This document shows positions 37,164 to 45,473 of a DNA stretch of 64,000 nt, piece after piece. This DNA comes from Salimicrobium album (GTDB lineage: Bacteria > Bacillota > Bacilli > Bacillales > Halobacillaceae). Position 1 is the stretch's first letter. Each line of letters begins with the position of its first letter. The position numbers and the translations under genes are program-made. The stretch spans positions 248,001-312,000 of the forward strand of contig NZ_FNOS01000001.1 of the NCBI RefSeq assembly GCF_900107115.1, written 5' to 3'. The notes beneath the pieces are model-generated. The model was not told where the DNA came from. It made no database searches and was given only the letters and a program-made list of their open reading frames with translations.

Positions 37164-38321
37164 CTATCCCTCCTGATTCTTCCAGTAGGATTGTAAGATT
37201 CCTACCATAATATCAAGGCCTTTCTGAAGGGCCTGCTCATCTATATCGAAGTCCGGTTGGTGAAGCATCCTTTCCTTTTCCAACCCGCAACCGAGGAAAA
37301 ACATCGTGCCTTTCAAGCGGTTGACCATGTGGCTGAAATCTTCACTTCCCATGCCGAAGGGCTCGTTGTATATTTCAAAGTTCGCCGCTGCCTTTCTTAC
37401 TACTTCATTAAGATCTTCGTCATTAATGAGAGCCGGCTCCCCTTTCTGGATCTTCCACTGGTACTGGCCTCCGAGTGAATGGATCATATTAATCTTTTCG
37501 AGCAATTCTTTTTCCAGCTGATACCGGACCTGGTCCGTGTATGACCTCATCGTTCCGTAAATATCCACTCGGTCAGGGATAATATTACTCGCGGTCCCGG
37601 CATGAATTTGTCCTACACTAATCGTGCCTATTTCCAGCGGATGCATTCTCCGCCCCGTCATGCTATAGACTGTCTGCAGAAACTGTGTGGTCATCCATAT
37701 TGGATCCGCGCCCTGATGAGGATAGCCGGCATGTGCTCCTTCACCGAAAATCGTGATATGAAATTCATCATTGTTAGCCATGCTCGGTCCGTCGTTCACC
37801 TGAATTTCTCCCGTGCGCAACCACGGGCACATATGCAGAGCGTATATAGCATCTATATCTTCAAGAAGCGGGGAGCGGATCATTTTCTCGGCACCCGTCT
37901 CCCCTTCTTCATCCGCCGTCTCTTCGGCTGGCTGAAAGATAAGCTTGATCGTCCCTGTGATCGTTTCTCTGTGTTCCTTCACCCAGTGAGCTACGCCGAG
38001 AAGGATGGCACAGTGAGCATCATGACCGCAGGCGTGCATCACCCCTTCATTCACTGACGCATATCCGGCGGAGGACTGTTCAGTGATGGGGAGTGCGTCC
38101 ATATCTGCACGCACACCGACAACCGGCCCTTCTCCGTTCGAAATGACGGCCACAATACCGTAGCCTCCTACCTGTTCGTGAACTTCGAAGCATTCAAGCT
38201 TTTTTAATTTTTCCGCTATATACGCACTTGTCTCTTTTTCCTCGAAACTGAGCTCCGGATGCTGATGCAAATGGCGCCGCCATTCCACCATGTGGTCAGA
38301 TAAAGTTTCCGGTCCATACAT
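37164..38321 (-). CDS. M20D amidohydrolase, probable N-acetyl-2,4-diaminobutyrate deacetylase
   Basis: Zinc or Mn amidohydrolase, 385 residues. Metal motifs MHACGHDAHCAIL, PAEETADEEGETGAEKM, and the dimer-domain sequence GEGAHAGYPHQGADPIW; C-terminal MGSEDFSHM. Described ectoine clusters use EutE/DoeB, a succinylglutamate-desuccinylase-type protein; none is here. The M20D family includes DapL (17090-18196), which deacetylates N-acetyl-diaminopimelate, chemically similar to N-acetyl-diaminobutyrate. I therefore infer a non-orthologous replacement. Start ATG 38321 is 7 nt after AGGAGG; an ATG at 38327 abuts the RBS. Confidence 0.8.
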   Translation of the reverse strand: MYGPETLSDHMVEWRRHLHQHPELSFEEKETSAYIAEKLKKLECFEVHEQVGGYGIVAVISNGEGPVVGVRADMDALPITEQSSAGYASVNEGVMHACGHDAHCAILLGVAHWVKEHRETITGTIKLIFQPAEETADEEGETGAEKMIRSPLLEDIDAIYALHMCPWLRTGEIQVNDGPSMANNDEFHITIFGEGAHAGYPHQGADPIWMTTQFLQTVYSMTGRRMHPLEIGTISVGQIHAGTASNIIPDRVDIYGTMRSYTDQVRYQLEKELLEKINMIHSLGGQYQWKIQKGEPALINDEDLNEVVRKAAANFEIYNEPFGMGSEDFSHMVNRLKGTMFFLGCGLEKERMLHQPDFDIDEQALQKGLDIMVGILQSYWKNQEG

Positions 38322-38332
38322 CTCCATTCCTC

Positions 38333-39532
38333 CTAGCTTTTCGGAGAAACCTTCTGCTCGACTTTTTCGAAAGCCTGCTTCAGATCAGCTTTCAGATCTT
38401 CTATATCTTCAATCCCGGCAGAGTAACGGATCAGTCCTTCCGGTATGCCCATTGCTGCCCTTTCTTCCGGTGTACATTCCACATGGGAAGTTGTACGTGA
38501 AGGTCCTACGATCGTTTCTACGGCTCCCAGGTTCGCGGCCTTATTGGCAAATTGTAAAGCCGGAATGAATTCACGCACCGTCTCTACTCCTCCTTTTACG
38601 GAGAAACTGAGCATACCTCCGAAACCATGCATCTGTTTTTTAGCGATATCATAGTTCACATGCTCCTCAAGTCCCGGATAAAATACGTCTTCCACAATAT
38701 CAAATGTCTTCAGATATTCGGCGATGTCGTGAGCGTTTTTATTCTGCTGGTCTATGCGCAGTTTCAACGTCTTCATTCCTCTGAGCAACAGGTAGGCCGA
38801 CATAGGATCCAGTGTGGCCCCGTTGATTTCTCTATAATGATACACCTGTTCCACCAGTTCCCTGGAGCCCACAAGCGCGCCGCCAAGAGCATCTGCGTGG
38901 CCCCCCAGAAATTTGGTGGCACTGTGGATAACCAGATCGACACCAAGATCCAGCGGGTTCTGATTTACAGGGGTGGCGAACGTATTGTCGACGATTACGA
39001 TAGCCCCGTTGGCTTTCCCCACTTTGGCCATGCGTTCGATATCGGTGATCTTCACCGTGGGGTTCGTAGGTGTCTCAAGATACAGGATTTTACATCCTTT
39101 CTCCACTTCGGCTTCGAGTACCTCATGATTGGCTGTTTCGCATAATTCCACATCCACGTTCATTTTCGGAAGAAACTCGGTGAAAATCTTATTCGTCCCG
39201 CCATAAGTGTCCTTAATGGAAACAATTCTGTCCCCCGGAGTGAGGAAGGTGCTCAGCGTGTTACTGATAGCAGCCATCCCGGTGGAAAAACTGGTGGCAG
39301 CCTCTCCTCCTTCGAGATTTTTGATCTTATCTTCGAATGCTTCCACGGTCGGGTTCGTATTTCTTCCGTAAATGTGACCTTTCTTCTTGCCTGTGGCTAC
39401 TTCATACCACTCATCCATATCCTCATAACCGAAGGAAACGCTATGAACCACGGGTACCTGCGTCGCGCCAAAAGCCAGCTGATCTTTCTCTCCTGCCCAA
39501 ATGGATCTTGTACTGAATTTACCTTGTGTCAT
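38333..39532 (-). CDS. Cys/Met-metabolism PLP enzyme (cystathionine gamma-synthase/methionine gamma-lyase family)
   Basis: Fold-type I PLP enzyme, 399 residues. PLP phosphate/substrate motif [23 protein letters not shown], ring-stacking region [13 protein letters not shown], Asp in IVDNTFATP, Schiff-base Lys in [15 protein letters not shown], and [19 protein letters not shown] with the carboxylate-binding Arg in [11 protein letters not shown]. It can catalyse gamma-replacement or gamma-elimination; the exact reaction is unknown. It overlaps the EutC stop region, so it is cotranscribed and should act on a pathway intermediate such as homoserine or diaminobutyrate. ATG 39532 has AGGAGG 9 nt upstream. 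Confidence 0.85.
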   Translation of the reverse strand: MTQGKFSTRSIWAGEKDQLAFGATQVPVVHSVSFGYEDMDEWYEVATGKKKGHIYGRNTNPTVEAFEDKIKNLEGGEAATSFSTGMAAISNTLSTFLTPGDRIVSIKDTYGGTNKIFTEFLPKMNVDVELCETANHEVLEAEVEKGCKILYLETPTNPTVKITDIERMAKVGKANGAIVIVDNTFATPVNQNPLDLGVDLVIHSATKFLGGHADALGGALVGSRELVEQVYHYREINGATLDPMSAYLLLRGMKTLKLRIDQQNKNAHDIAEYLKTFDIVEDVFYPGLEEHVNYDIAKKQMHGFGGMLSFSVKGGVETVREFIPALQFANKAANLGAVETIVGPSRTTSHVECTPEERAAMGIPEGLIRYSAGIEDIEDLKADLKQAFEKVEQKVSPKS

Positions 39533-39537
39533 GATCA

Positions 39538-40485
39538 TCATCCTCCTATAATTTGATTAGCGTATCTTGCGATGGCCGTATCCTGGGCTCCCGTGCCAGA
39601 AAGGTCGGTCACTGTTATCTGTTCTTCATTTCTTCTGGCGACGACCCCTTTGCCGGTAATCTCGCCCAGTTCGATCGTATTCTCTATTATATTGTTGTCG
39701 TTACAGGCACGAAGTTCCCCGAGCCTTCTGGACTGCAGCAGGGAATCACATGTAACGACGTCCGCTGTCGCCAAAACTTCTTCAGAAAGTTCCTGTTTAT
39801 GCTCGGCGTCCGAGCCCATGGCTGTTATATGAAGACCCGGGTGCAGCCACTCTGCCTGCACAATCGGTTCACTGGCAGGAGTCGTGGTGACGACTATATC
39901 GCTTTTTCTCACAACTTCTTCAGCAGTCGCCGTGACAGTAACAGGAAGTCCAAGTTTCTCTTCCATTTCCTCCTTGAATTTCTCAGCCTTCTCCAGTGAT
40001 CGCCCCCACACCCGAACATTTTTTAATGAACGAACGATGGTAAGCGCTTCCAATTGATATCTCGCTTGAGAGCCGGTCCCGATAATTCCGGCAGATGCAC
40101 TATTTTCCCTGCTTACATGTTTTGCGGCTACAGCTCCGGCTGCCGCGGTCCTTAAATCAGTTAAGAGACCCTGATCTGCAAAAATTTTACGGATTTCCCC
40201 AGTCTCACTGTCTATCAGAATCATCATTCCATTCGAAGTCGGCAATCCTTTTTTCGGGTTATCAAAGAATCCGGTGGATAGCTTCACGCAAAAGCTTTCA
40301 TACCCCGGGATATAAGCCGATTTAATATCAACCTCACCATTAAACTCAGAGATATCTATTCGCATAATTTCAGGCATAATCACCTGTCTGCTCGCCAGTG
40401 CGGTGAAAGCTTCTTCGATCACAGATACCAGTTCTTCGGTCAGTAAAAGCTTTTCTTCCAGTGTGCTGCGGTCAATTACTTCAAT
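39538..40485 (-). CDS. eutC: Ornithine cyclodeaminase/mu-crystallin family protein, EutC
   Basis: NAD(H)-binding OCD-family protein, 315 residues from an ATT start. Rossmann motif GIIGTGSQARYQLEAL, the RTAAAGAVAAKHVSRENS helix, and VVTTTPASEPIV. EutC works with EutB in hydroxyectoine utilisation; one proposal is reduction of an imine formed by EutB dehydration. The frame has no ATG, GTG or TTG in register with an RBS near the expected N terminus. AAAGGGGGG lies 6 nt before ATT at 40485, which gives a family-like length. A GTG at 40422 would remove 21 residues and lacks an RBS. Confidence 0.85.
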   Translation of the reverse strand: MEVIDRSTLEEKLLLTEELVSVIEEAFTALASRQVIMPEIMRIDISEFNGEVDIKSAYIPGYESFCVKLSTGFFDNPKKGLPTSNGMMILIDSETGEIRKIFADQGLLTDLRTAAAGAVAAKHVSRENSASAGIIGTGSQARYQLEALTIVRSLKNVRVWGRSLEKAEKFKEEMEEKLGLPVTVTATAEEVVRKSDIVVTTTPASEPIVQAEWLHPGLHITAMGSDAEHKQELSEEVLATADVVTCDSLLQSRRLGELRACNDNNIIENTIELGEITGKGVVARRNEEQITVTDLSGTGAQDTAIARYANQIIGG

Positions 40486-40498
40486 AGCAGTCCCCCCT

Positions 40499-41707
40499 TT
40501 ACGAGCTTATTGAATCAGTATTGAAGCCGAAACTCTCTTTTCTGATCAGCTCCAGCGGATGAGTCGTGAAGAGTTCATACCCTGTTTCTGTAACACGGAA
40601 CGTCGTGGAAATTTCTATTCCGTCATTTTCGAACCACAAAGCCGGAATAATGTGAAACGTCATGTTCGGTTCGAGCACCGTATGGTCGTCCTTTCTTATA
40701 CTTACCGTATGCTCGCCCCAGTCCGGCGGGTAGGATAAACCTGTCGAATACCCGAGCCTTGCTTCTTTTTCAAAACCGTACTGCTTAATAGAGTTGCGCC
40801 ATGCGGCCTCCAGATCACTGCATCTGGCTCCCGGCCTTATCACCTCCAGGGTGTTCCTTATCCCCTCTTCCACAACGGAGGCGACGTAATTGAGCCTTTC
40901 TCCCGGCTCACCGAGAGAGATAGTTCTGGCCATCGGAACGTGGTAACGTTTGTAGCAGCCTGCCGTCTCGATAACTACCGGAGAGTTTTCCTGAAATGGC
41001 TGGTCGGACCAGGTAAGGTGGGGCATGGAGGTATGGTCCCCCGTCGGCATCATCGGAACAATCGCCGGGTAGTCGCCCCCATATTCGGGGGTGCCGCTTA
41101 TCAGGTGATAATATAACTTCGCAACTGCATCATTCTCCCTGACACCGGGCTGGATATAGTCAATAGTTTTACGCATCGCTTCGTCTACGATAATTCCGGC
41201 TCTTCTCATATACTCGATTTCCTGTTCGGACTTAATGAGCCTTACATAACCTACAAGGTTCGACGCATCGGAGAAAACAGCATCAGGAAGGGCAGCCTGC
41301 AGTCGTTGAAAAGACTTTGCCGTAAAATAGAACTGTTCCAATTCCACTCCGGTCCGTCTGTTTCCCTGTCCGATTTCTCTTAAAATTTCTCCGATGAAAT
41401 CCATCGGGTGATATACATCTGAATGAACGTAGTAATCAGGATAGGCGATGACATTGTCATTGTATATCCATGTAGTCGCCTTAGCTCCGTTGGCATCCAT
41501 CGTACGCCCAATCCACAGGGGCTGAGGCTCGTCTATGATTACAATCAGCATCTGGTGAACATAAAATGACCATGCATCATACCCCGTTAAATAATTCATG
41601 TTTGACGGGTTCGTTATACACAAGACTTCCAACCCGTTCTCCTCCATACGCTTTTTCGTTTTATCCAGCCTATTCTGATATTCCGTAATGTCGAACGGAA
41701 GCACCAT
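40499..41707 (-). CDS. eutD: Ectoine hydrolase EutD (DoeA)
   Basis: M24 (creatinase/prolidase-fold) enzyme that opens the ectoine ring to N-acetyl-L-2,4-diaminobutyrate. The 402 residues closely follow DoeA: TNPSNMNYLTGYDAWSFYVHQ, IGRTMDANGAK, DNVIAYPDYYVHSDVYHPMD, PTGDHTSMPHLTWSDQPF and YHVPMARTISLG. The metal-ligand Asp/His set of true aminopeptidases P is incomplete, as expected for this branch. Start ATG 41707 has AAAGGAGGGG; the open frame to 41740 runs through the RBS. It is the first gene of the six-gene operon and the clearest marker of the pathway. Confidence 0.92.
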   Translation of the reverse strand: MVLPFDITEYQNRLDKTKKRMEENGLEVLCITNPSNMNYLTGYDAWSFYVHQMLIVIIDEPQPLWIGRTMDANGAKATTWIYNDNVIAYPDYYVHSDVYHPMDFIGEILREIGQGNRRTGVELEQFYFTAKSFQRLQAALPDAVFSDASNLVGYVRLIKSEQEIEYMRRAGIIVDEAMRKTIDYIQPGVRENDAVAKLYYHLISGTPEYGGDYPAIVPMMPTGDHTSMPHLTWSDQPFQENSPVVIETAGCYKRYHVPMARTISLGEPGERLNYVASVVEEGIRNTLEVIRPGARCSDLEAAWRNSIKQYGFEKEARLGYSTGLSYPPDWGEHTVSIRKDDHTVLEPNMTFHIIPALWFENDGIEISTTFRVTETGYELFTTHPLELIRKESFGFNTDSISS

Positions 41708-41760
41708 GGTTATCCCCTCCTTTACCTTTGATCTTTGCAACTTTCTATATCTTATTTTAC

Positions 41761-41790
41761 GTTATAAAAGGTTCGAATATAATGTTCTAA
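41761..41790 (-). promoter_or_regulatory. Putative promoter of the eutD operon
   Basis: Minus-strand TTAGAA (41785-41790), 18-nt spacer, TATAAC (41761-41766). The -35 is weak, as expected if an activator is needed. Confidence 0.4.
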
Positions 41791-41794
41791 TTGT

Positions 41795-41806
41795 ATGAAT
41801 ATTCAT
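41795..41806. promoter_or_regulatory. 12-bp palindrome abutting the eutD -35 box
   Basis: ATGAATATTCAT is a perfect palindrome directly upstream of the putative -35. This is where a class II activator would bind; the PucR-type protein encoded next door is the candidate. It is AT-rich, so chance cannot be excluded. Confidence 0.4.
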
Positions 41807-41875
41807 TTATTTCTTTCGTACAAATGTGTCATACTTTTGCGTGTAGCATTCCTTCCCTTTCTTTATATGGAGCAC

Positions 41876-41918
41876 AAAAAAACGGAAGACTTCAGAATGA
41901 ATTCCAAAGCCTTCCGTA
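41876..41918 (-). terminator. Terminator of the eutB-pucR transcript
   Basis: Stem ACGGAAG-CTT with its complement around a 15-nt loop and a run of seven T on the minus strand, separating the regulator gene from the eutD promoter. Confidence 0.85.
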
Positions 41919-41926
41919 TATTCTGC

Positions 41927-43597
41927 TTATTCTTTGATTAACATCCACATCCTCACACTTAATTCCAGCAAAAAGAAATCGTCTGCTTCGAGCAGGGATA
42001 GGCCGGTCAGACGTTCAATATTTCTCAGTCTGTGAAGCAGCGACTGACGGTGAAGATTCATGGCCCGGGCAGTCTGACTTACGTTTGAATTGTACTTGTT
42101 GTATACCATGAAGGTGTGCAGGAGGTCCGCCTGTCTCTTTTCATCGTACTCTATAAGGTCTTTTAAAGTATACGTGACGAGGTCGACCACTTCTTCGTTT
42201 TTTGAAATGGAAAGCAATAAACGGTTAACCTTCGTATCAGCAAAAAAAGTACGAAATCCCGCTTCTTCACGCCTGTACCCGAATCTGAGTGCCGTAACAG
42301 CTTCCTGATAGCTTTCGTAAAAGGCTTTTATCCCGTCCCCATGAAAAGAAATTCCCCACGAAACGGTAATACCTGCAAGTAATTCATGCAGCCGCCTCTC
42401 TACGAGATCAAGAAACTGATGGGTCGTCTCCATATAAGATTCTTTATCAGCCTCCAGAAATATAATTACCCGACCATCTTCAAAAGCGGTCATCCGTTCC
42501 CTTTTTATCTGGTCGGCCGCATGCTGGATCTCCGACTGGACGTAATAGTTTCTGCTGTGCATGGAGGAAGAAGCCACGTTACTGTCGATGGAGGTTACGT
42601 GCGTCTGAATTTCCTTGGAGAACTGTATGTCCCCTGCAATACAAACGTAAGGTTTCTCAAGATTATATCCGAGCAGATGCCCTTTTTCCATTAAACCGTC
42701 ACTGATTTCTTTATTCTCCCGTGCAAGATCGAGCAGAAAATTATCTCTCAACCTGATTTCCGTCATTTCGATGGCGTTCTCCTTCACAAAGAAAAGAGCA
42801 CAGGCAGTAACGGCATGCTCAAGTATAGTGAGGTCCGAGGCACTGAACGCCCCTTTCCCTTCTTTGAAAAGGAGATATCCCTGCTTTTTATGGTTGGATA
42901 GAATAGTTAACTGATAACATTCTCCACTGTCGAATTCATACTTCTCTATCGGGTAGTGATGTTCAAGATAAGAAGTTTGAGTAAAAGGTACGGAACGGTA
43001 CGCCCCTGCCTCATTTTGATTCAAAATGTCTATCATTTTCCTGTCAAAATAATGATTGGCACGTACGTTGCGATCTTTATCACTTATAGCGACGGGGATG
43101 GAAGTGTGTTCGTATACCAGTGACGAAATTTCCTTCAAACCTTCTCCGTTCAGCACACAATCCACCATTTCCTGACGGATATGTTCCACAAATCGCTGTT
43201 CTTCTCTTTTTTCTTCAGAAATTGCCTGCAGAACTTCCTGCATAATATCTCCGAACCTGACCTCCCAGGGAACTTCCAGAAGCACGACCCCATTCCTCTT
43301 GCATTCTTCTACAATTGTATCGGGAATAGTGAAAATATACCGTCCCGTAGCAAAACCGATAGCAGACGCTCCTGAATCGATAACGTCTCTCGTATACTGT
43401 TCCAGACACTTCGGGTCATTGCTGCATCCCATTCCGGTCGAAAGCACGAACTCCTTCTGTTTGACGAAGTCCTCCACCGGCGTTTCGATAACACTGATCC
43501 ACTCCACCATCTGTCTGTGAAGTAAAGAAGAGGGAGTGAGAAGTGTCGATTTTTCCATTACAGGCAATTCCATTATATCGCTCATAAGCAGCCCCAT
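41927..43597 (-). CDS. PucR-family transcriptional regulator of ectoine catabolism
   Basis: 556-residue regulator with an N-terminal PucR ligand-sensing domain (about 10-125, including SGASAIGFATGRYIFTIPDTI), a central CdaR/GGDEF-like region (about 300-450), and a C-terminal PucR helix-turn-helix (about 495-553; NVSQTARAMNLHRQSLLHRLRNIE). PucR of Bacillus controls purine use; here the genes on both sides are eutB and eutD, so I infer it senses an ectoine pathway compound such as N-acetyl-diaminobutyrate. Known proteobacterial clusters use the MocR-type EnuR instead. The ATG 43597 has GGGTGA 8 nt upstream, and it follows eutB by 17 bp. Confidence 0.85.
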   Translation of the reverse strand: MGLLMSDIMELPVMEKSTLLTPSSLLHRQMVEWISVIETPVEDFVKQKEFVLSTGMGCSNDPKCLEQYTRDVIDSGASAIGFATGRYIFTIPDTIVEECKRNGVVLLEVPWEVRFGDIMQEVLQAISEEKREEQRFVEHIRQEMVDCVLNGEGLKEISSLVYEHTSIPVAISDKDRNVRANHYFDRKMIDILNQNEAGAYRSVPFTQTSYLEHHYPIEKYEFDSGECYQLTILSNHKKQGYLLFKEGKGAFSASDLTILEHAVTACALFFVKENAIEMTEIRLRDNFLLDLARENKEISDGLMEKGHLLGYNLEKPYVCIAGDIQFSKEIQTHVTSIDSNVASSSMHSRNYYVQSEIQHAADQIKRERMTAFEDGRVIIFLEADKESYMETTHQFLDLVERRLHELLAGITVSWGISFHGDGIKAFYESYQEAVTALRFGYRREEAGFRTFFADTKVNRLLLSISKNEEVVDLVTYTLKDLIEYDEKRQADLLHTFMVYNKYNSNVSQTARAMNLHRQSLLHRLRNIERLTGLSLLEADDFFLLELSVRMWMLIKE

Positions 43598-43614
43598 TAC
43601 GTATCACCCGGCCT

Positions 43615-44550
43615 CTACAGTTGTTTCAGTATTTCCGCCCCGATATTATTCCCAGTTATTAAAATGACTACATTCTCTCCCTTTGGCAGCCGCTCTTCCA
43701 GTATCCATCCGACCCCGGAAGCAGCCGCACCTTCTATCAGCATTTTATGTCTGTCCAGCATGAATTTGATCCCATTTCCAATCTGTCTCTCCCCGACAAG
43801 TACGCTTTCATCCATCACCTGTTTCGTCATTTCATAAGTTAACGTATTCTCCTTCCCGAGCCCGCCGAGAAGGCTGTCAGCAAGCGTATCCTTTTCGGGA
43901 AGTGTAACCGGACCTCCCCTTTCGATACTTTCATGCATGACGGCACCTCCTTCCACGGAGACACCGGTAACCTTGATGGCTCCGTTGATCTTTTTGAGGC
44001 ACGTGCCCACCCCCGACATCAGTCCTCCTCCGGAAAGAGGAACTAACACGTGATCCACAGAAGGGCACTGCTCTATTATTTCAAGTCCGATCGTCCCCTG
44101 CCCTGCAATTACTGCTTCATCATCAAACGGGGGGACTACTGTCACATCCGGAAGGGAATAACAGTATCTCTCAGCTTCGTCCTGACTTGTGCCGGTAACG
44201 ACGACCCGGGCGCCAAGCTCCTCCAGACGTTTCTTCTTTACATCGGGGACTCTTTCAGAGATACATATAGTCGCAGGTATGCCTTCCTCCCGTGCCACAT
44301 AGGCGACAGCAATGCCGTGGTTGCCTGTTGAAAACGCGGCCACCCCTTTTGCCTTCTCCAACTCAGTGAGCCCTTTTATTTTATTGGCAGCTCCTCTCAG
44401 TTTAAATGCCCCCGTAGGCTGTTCCGTCTCCAGTTTGAGATATACGTTCGCTCCCGTCTTTTTTGACAGAGCGTCCGAATATATACAGCGGGTTTTTTCT
44501 ATCAGGGAATCGATCCGCTGTTTCGCCCTGTAAAACTGCTGCAGCTGCAT
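43615..44550 (-). CDS. eutB: Hydroxyectoine utilisation dehydratase EutB (threonine dehydratase-like)
   Basis: Fold-type II PLP dehydratase, 311 residues. PLP Lys in PTGAFKLRGAANKI, STGNHGIAVAYVAREEG, glycine loop VPLSGGGLMSGVG, and the C-terminal Ser/Gly-rich phosphate region. It lacks the ACT domain of biosynthetic IlvA. The size and the association with EutC/EutD mark it as EutB, thought to dehydrate 3-hydroxy-diaminobutyrate derived from hydroxyectoine. A simple catabolic threonine/serine dehydratase is the alternative. AAGGAGGAG lies 4 nt before the ATG, and it is first in the eutB-pucR transcript. Confidence 0.88.
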   Translation of the reverse strand: MQLQQFYRAKQRIDSLIEKTRCIYSDALSKKTGANVYLKLETEQPTGAFKLRGAANKIKGLTELEKAKGVAAFSTGNHGIAVAYVAREEGIPATICISERVPDVKKKRLEELGARVVVTGTSQDEAERYCYSLPDVTVVPPFDDEAVIAGQGTIGLEIIEQCPSVDHVLVPLSGGGLMSGVGTCLKKINGAIKVTGVSVEGGAVMHESIERGGPVTLPEKDTLADSLLGGLGKENTLTYEMTKQVMDESVLVGERQIGNGIKFMLDRHKMLIEGAAASGVGWILEERLPKGENVVILITGNNIGAEILKQL

Positions 44551-44598
44551 AACACTCCTCCTTTCGGATTTTTCTGATAAGTAATTATAGTATACATG

Positions 44599-44628
44599 AA
44601 AAAAGGTGCGCGCTTAAAGCGCACACCC
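44599..44628 (-). terminator. Terminator after the HD hydrolase gene
   Basis: Stem GGTGCGCGCTT/AAGCGCACACC with six T on the minus strand. The eutB -10 candidate (TATACT/TATAAT region 44585-44595) begins just after it. Confidence 0.85.
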
Positions 44629-44689
44629 TGTTTTATAACGAAAATCGACTATGAGGTTCTCCCCTGCTTAACCGTACGGGCGACGTTTC

Positions 44690-45217
44690 TCAAACGCTTC
44701 CTGCATGAGGGTTTTCTACTGGGAAAATCTGTTCATCCAACTTCTGCAGCCTGCGGACAGCTTCTTTCCTCTCCATATTTCTGTAATGATGGCGTCCGTG
44801 CTCCTCTTCATTCAGCGTGTCCGCTTCCCATACCGCATTCTGCAACGGAGACCGCTGTGACCCGAGAGCGAAAGGAAGATAGCTGTCCGTATGAAGCAGT
44901 ACACAGAGGGAGACTTCTTTGGCCGTTTCCCGGTCTTCCCCGAGCCGGATCAGAAGTTTGTGAGCCCGTTCCGCACCTTTGATTGCGTGTATATCGTGTT
45001 TACGGTATTCATCGTAATTCCATTTTCCATCTGTATACCATTCGTAATGACCGATGTCATGCAAAAGAGCAGCTTTCGCAGCAATTTCTTCGTTAAGGTC
45101 ACGTTCACGTGCAAGAGAAAAAGCGGTCTCAGCAACCGTTATCGCATGATAGATGCCTGAGCGTTGAAGATATTTTTCTGTTATCCAATGAGAAAAAATG
45201 TTCTCTAACGTTACCAT
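44690..45217 (-). CDS. HD-domain metal-dependent phosphohydrolase
   Basis: 175-residue protein of the HD superfamily. Metal residues: H in SGIYHAITVAETA, the paired LLHDIGHYEW (HD), and a distal D in LLHTDSYLP. Members of this small class hydrolyse nucleotides or are uncharacterised. GGAGAGGAGGCGA precedes the ATG. Not in an obvious operon; the terminator separates it from eutB. No specific function is claimed. Confidence 0.8.
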   Translation of the reverse strand: MVTLENIFSHWITEKYLQRSGIYHAITVAETAFSLARERDLNEEIAAKAALLHDIGHYEWYTDGKWNYDEYRKHDIHAIKGAERAHKLLIRLGEDRETAKEVSLCVLLHTDSYLPFALGSQRSPLQNAVWEADTLNEEEHGRHHYRNMERKEAVRRLQKLDEQIFPVENPHAGSV

Positions 45218-45357
45218 TTCCCTCGCCTCCTCTCCGAATTTTTACTGTTTAATATAGCATTATTCCCCTTTATGAGCAAATTTAAAACTATTCTTCCGAA
45301 CCTTTACCTGTTCCGTTATAAACAGAGACGAACCGCTGCCTGAACAACCGCATACTC

Positions 45358-45391
45358 CCATTGTTTCCCGGGGTCTCTTGTGAAACAATGG
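45358..45391. repeat. Isolated 10-bp inverted repeat in the HD gene-corA gap
   Basis: CCATTGTTTC and its complement GAAACAATGG, separated by 14 nt. No gene start or U-run is beside it. The rest of the gap 45218-45473 contains only the corA terminator; an in-frame minus ORF crossing it has no RBS. Confidence 0.35.
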
Positions 45392-45409
45392 CTGAACAGG
45401 CGAGCAGAA

Positions 45410-45448
45410 GAAAATAGCAGTCGACTCTCTTCTTGAGAGCCGGCTGCT
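45410..45448 (-). terminator. Terminator of corA
   Basis: Imperfect stem GCAGTCGACTCTC / GAGAGCCGGCTGC with a 5-nt loop, and TATTTTC downstream on the minus strand. Confidence 0.65.
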
Positions 45449-45473
45449 GCATAAATACGCCTGCCGGAAGCTT

